Assembly: GCA_021736745.1 (NCBI GenBank)
Contig: JAIPFG010000168.1
Span: 1-6,996, forward strand
From: Pseudomonadales bacterium
GTDB lineage: Bacteria; Pseudomonadota; Gammaproteobacteria; Pseudomonadales; IMCC2047
DNA length: 6,996 nucleotides
Reading direction: 5' to 3'
The notes below the pieces were generated by a model. It made no database searches. It was not told the DNA's origin and saw only the letters and a program-made list of their open reading frames with translations. Shown in pieces: positions 6,423-6,996 of this stretch (positions within the stretch are counted from its first letter, which is position 1; each line of letters starts with the position of its first letter). The position numbers and the translations under genes are program-made.

Positions 6423-6432
6423 TGGTGAAAAG
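6418..6432 (+). repeat. Second copy of a 15-base sequence also at 2796-2810
   Basis: TATAATGGTGAAAAG occurs exactly here, across the yegQ stop codon, and at 2796-2810, where it supplies the -10 box of the dehydrogenase. Flanks are not conserved. This copy contains a TATAAT that could act as an internal -10 for slyX and the b561 gene, but no -35 is visible 16-18 bases upstream. Confidence 0.5.
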
Positions 6433-6452
6433 CTGAGTTGAGGTATTAAGTC

Positions 6453-6659
6453 ATGCACGATAGCCGGTTGGTGGATATTGAAACCAAGGTCGCTTACCAG
6501 GAAGATACGGTGCAGGCTTTAAATGATGCGCTTTGTCAGCAACAACGTCGTCTCGATCAACTGGAGTTACAACTTAAACTCTTAGTTGAGAAAATCAGTG
6601 ATATTGCCGTTGGACGCGAAGGTAGTAAACAAGAACAGGAAATACCACCGCATTACTAA
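6453..6659 (+). CDS. slyX: SlyX family protein
   Basis: A small protein of 68 residues (E. coli SlyX has 72). Residues about 5-50 form one amphipathic helix with heptad spacing of Leu, Ile and Val, as expected of a coiled coil (IETKVAYQEDTVQALND, then LDQLELQLKLLVEKI). The family hallmarks are the opening LE/IE-K-AYQE-T stretch and the C-terminal PPHY, both present. There is no signal peptide or membrane segment, so it is probably cytoplasmic. The molecular function of SlyX is unknown. A GAGG at 6440-6443, nine bases before the ATG, is a fair Shine-Dalgarno. The gene is 30 bases downstream of yegQ and 23 bases upstream of the b561 gene, consistent with one transcript. Confidence 0.93.
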   Translation: MHDSRLVDIETKVAYQEDTVQALNDALCQQQRRLDQLELQLKLLVEKISDIAVGREGSKQEQEIPPHY

Positions 6660-6682
6660 ACCATCCACTGGAGTTGAGAGTT

Positions 6683-6996
6683 ATGTTGAAGAATACCGAT
6701 CATAGCTACGGACTTGTCTCAATCGTGTTCCACTGGTTGTTTTTAATACTCATCATCACAACGATTATTATCATCGGCTTAGCCGAAGAGATGCCCGATG
6801 GCCCCGAAAAGCTGGCAAATATAGGTTTGCACAAATCTATTGGTGTGTTGTTGCTGGTTTTGGTGGCACTGCGTTTAATCTGGCGGCTGAATAATGTGCG
6901 ACCGGAGCCTTTGGGGGCAAACCCCCTGGAAAATAAACTTGGTCACCTCATGCACCTCATTTTCTATGTGCTGTTGTTTGCGCAACCGGTTTTCGG
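6683..6996 (+). CDS. Cytochrome b561 (CybB/YceJ-type di-heme membrane protein), 5' part
   Basis: An inner-membrane b-type cytochrome that moves electrons between the quinone pool and a partner; CybB of E. coli oxidises superoxide to reduce ubiquinone. The window holds the first 104 codons of a protein that normally has about 175-190 residues, so it is cut by the right edge. The start is typical: DHSYGLVSIVFHW with candidate heme ligand His17 in the first membrane segment (about 12-33). The second segment begins at GLHKSIG with His50 and ends in the family pattern LRLIWRLNNVRP. GHLMHL (His88 and His91) opens the third segment, followed by AQPVFG. The last heme histidine, in segment four, lies outside the window. 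GGAG at 6670-6673, nine bases before the ATG, serves as Shine-Dalgarno. The gene follows slyX by 23 bases. Any link to the dehydrogenase as electron acceptor is only conjecture. The subtype cannot be decided. Confidence 0.92.
   Translation, partial: MLKNTDHSYGLVSIVFHWLFLILIITTIIIIGLAEEMPDGPEKLANIGLHKSIGVLLLVLVALRLIWRLNNVRPEPLGANPLENKLGHLMHLIFYVLLFAQPVF

Noticed and set aside
1..6996. CRISPR arrays, tRNA or rRNA genes, insertion sequences, prophage or defence genes
   Set aside because: I saw no repeat-spacer periodicity, no cloverleaf with CCA end, no transposase or integrase sequence and no terminal inverted repeats with target duplications.

Overview
The window comes from an aerobic Gram-negative bacterium, most likely a gammaproteobacterium. 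SlyX and a YegQ/TrhP-type U32 protein, both close to their E. coli relatives, point there. So does the mix of an outer-membrane TonB-dependent receptor, a periplasmic quinohemoprotein and a cytochrome b561. GC content looks moderate (about half), and intergenic gaps are short. I cannot place the organism more finely; an aquatic, TonB-receptor-rich lineage is a guess from gene content. Both ends of the window cut through genes.

Left part (1-2835). The C-terminal part of a TonB-dependent receptor runs rightward and ends at a strong intrinsic terminator (1529-1563). It converges on a leftward AraC-family regulator gene (1613-2674). The 161-base gap between this regulator and the next gene is a divergent control region. 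It holds a perfect TATAAT box and a 15-base-spaced direct repeat over the -35 position.

Centre (2836-4995). A complete PQQ-dependent alcohol dehydrogenase carries a C-terminal cytochrome c domain and a lipoprotein-type signal. The longest open frame starts at 2800, but the -10 box overlaps that ATG and a good Shine-Dalgarno precedes the ATG at 2836, so I place the start at 2836. Downstream lies a hairpin with a T tract that overlaps the probable promoter of the next gene.

Right part (5094-6996). Three codirectional genes are separated by 30 and 23 bases: yegQ/trhP (tRNA wobble-uridine hydroxylation), slyX (small coiled coil, function unknown) and the first 104 codons of a cytochrome b561 gene. 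They look like a housekeeping operon unrelated to the left half.

Working picture (inference): the AraC protein senses an alcohol or a related compound and controls the dehydrogenase. The dehydrogenase oxidises the alcohol in the periplasm and passes electrons through its own heme c to the respiratory chain. The neighbouring receptor may bring the substrate, or a related ligand, across the outer membrane. I see no CRISPR array, insertion sequence, tRNA, rRNA or attachment site. Each gene belongs to a known family, and I found no clearly undescribed system. The most interesting points are the receptor/regulator/dehydrogenase grouping and the structure of the two promoter regions.
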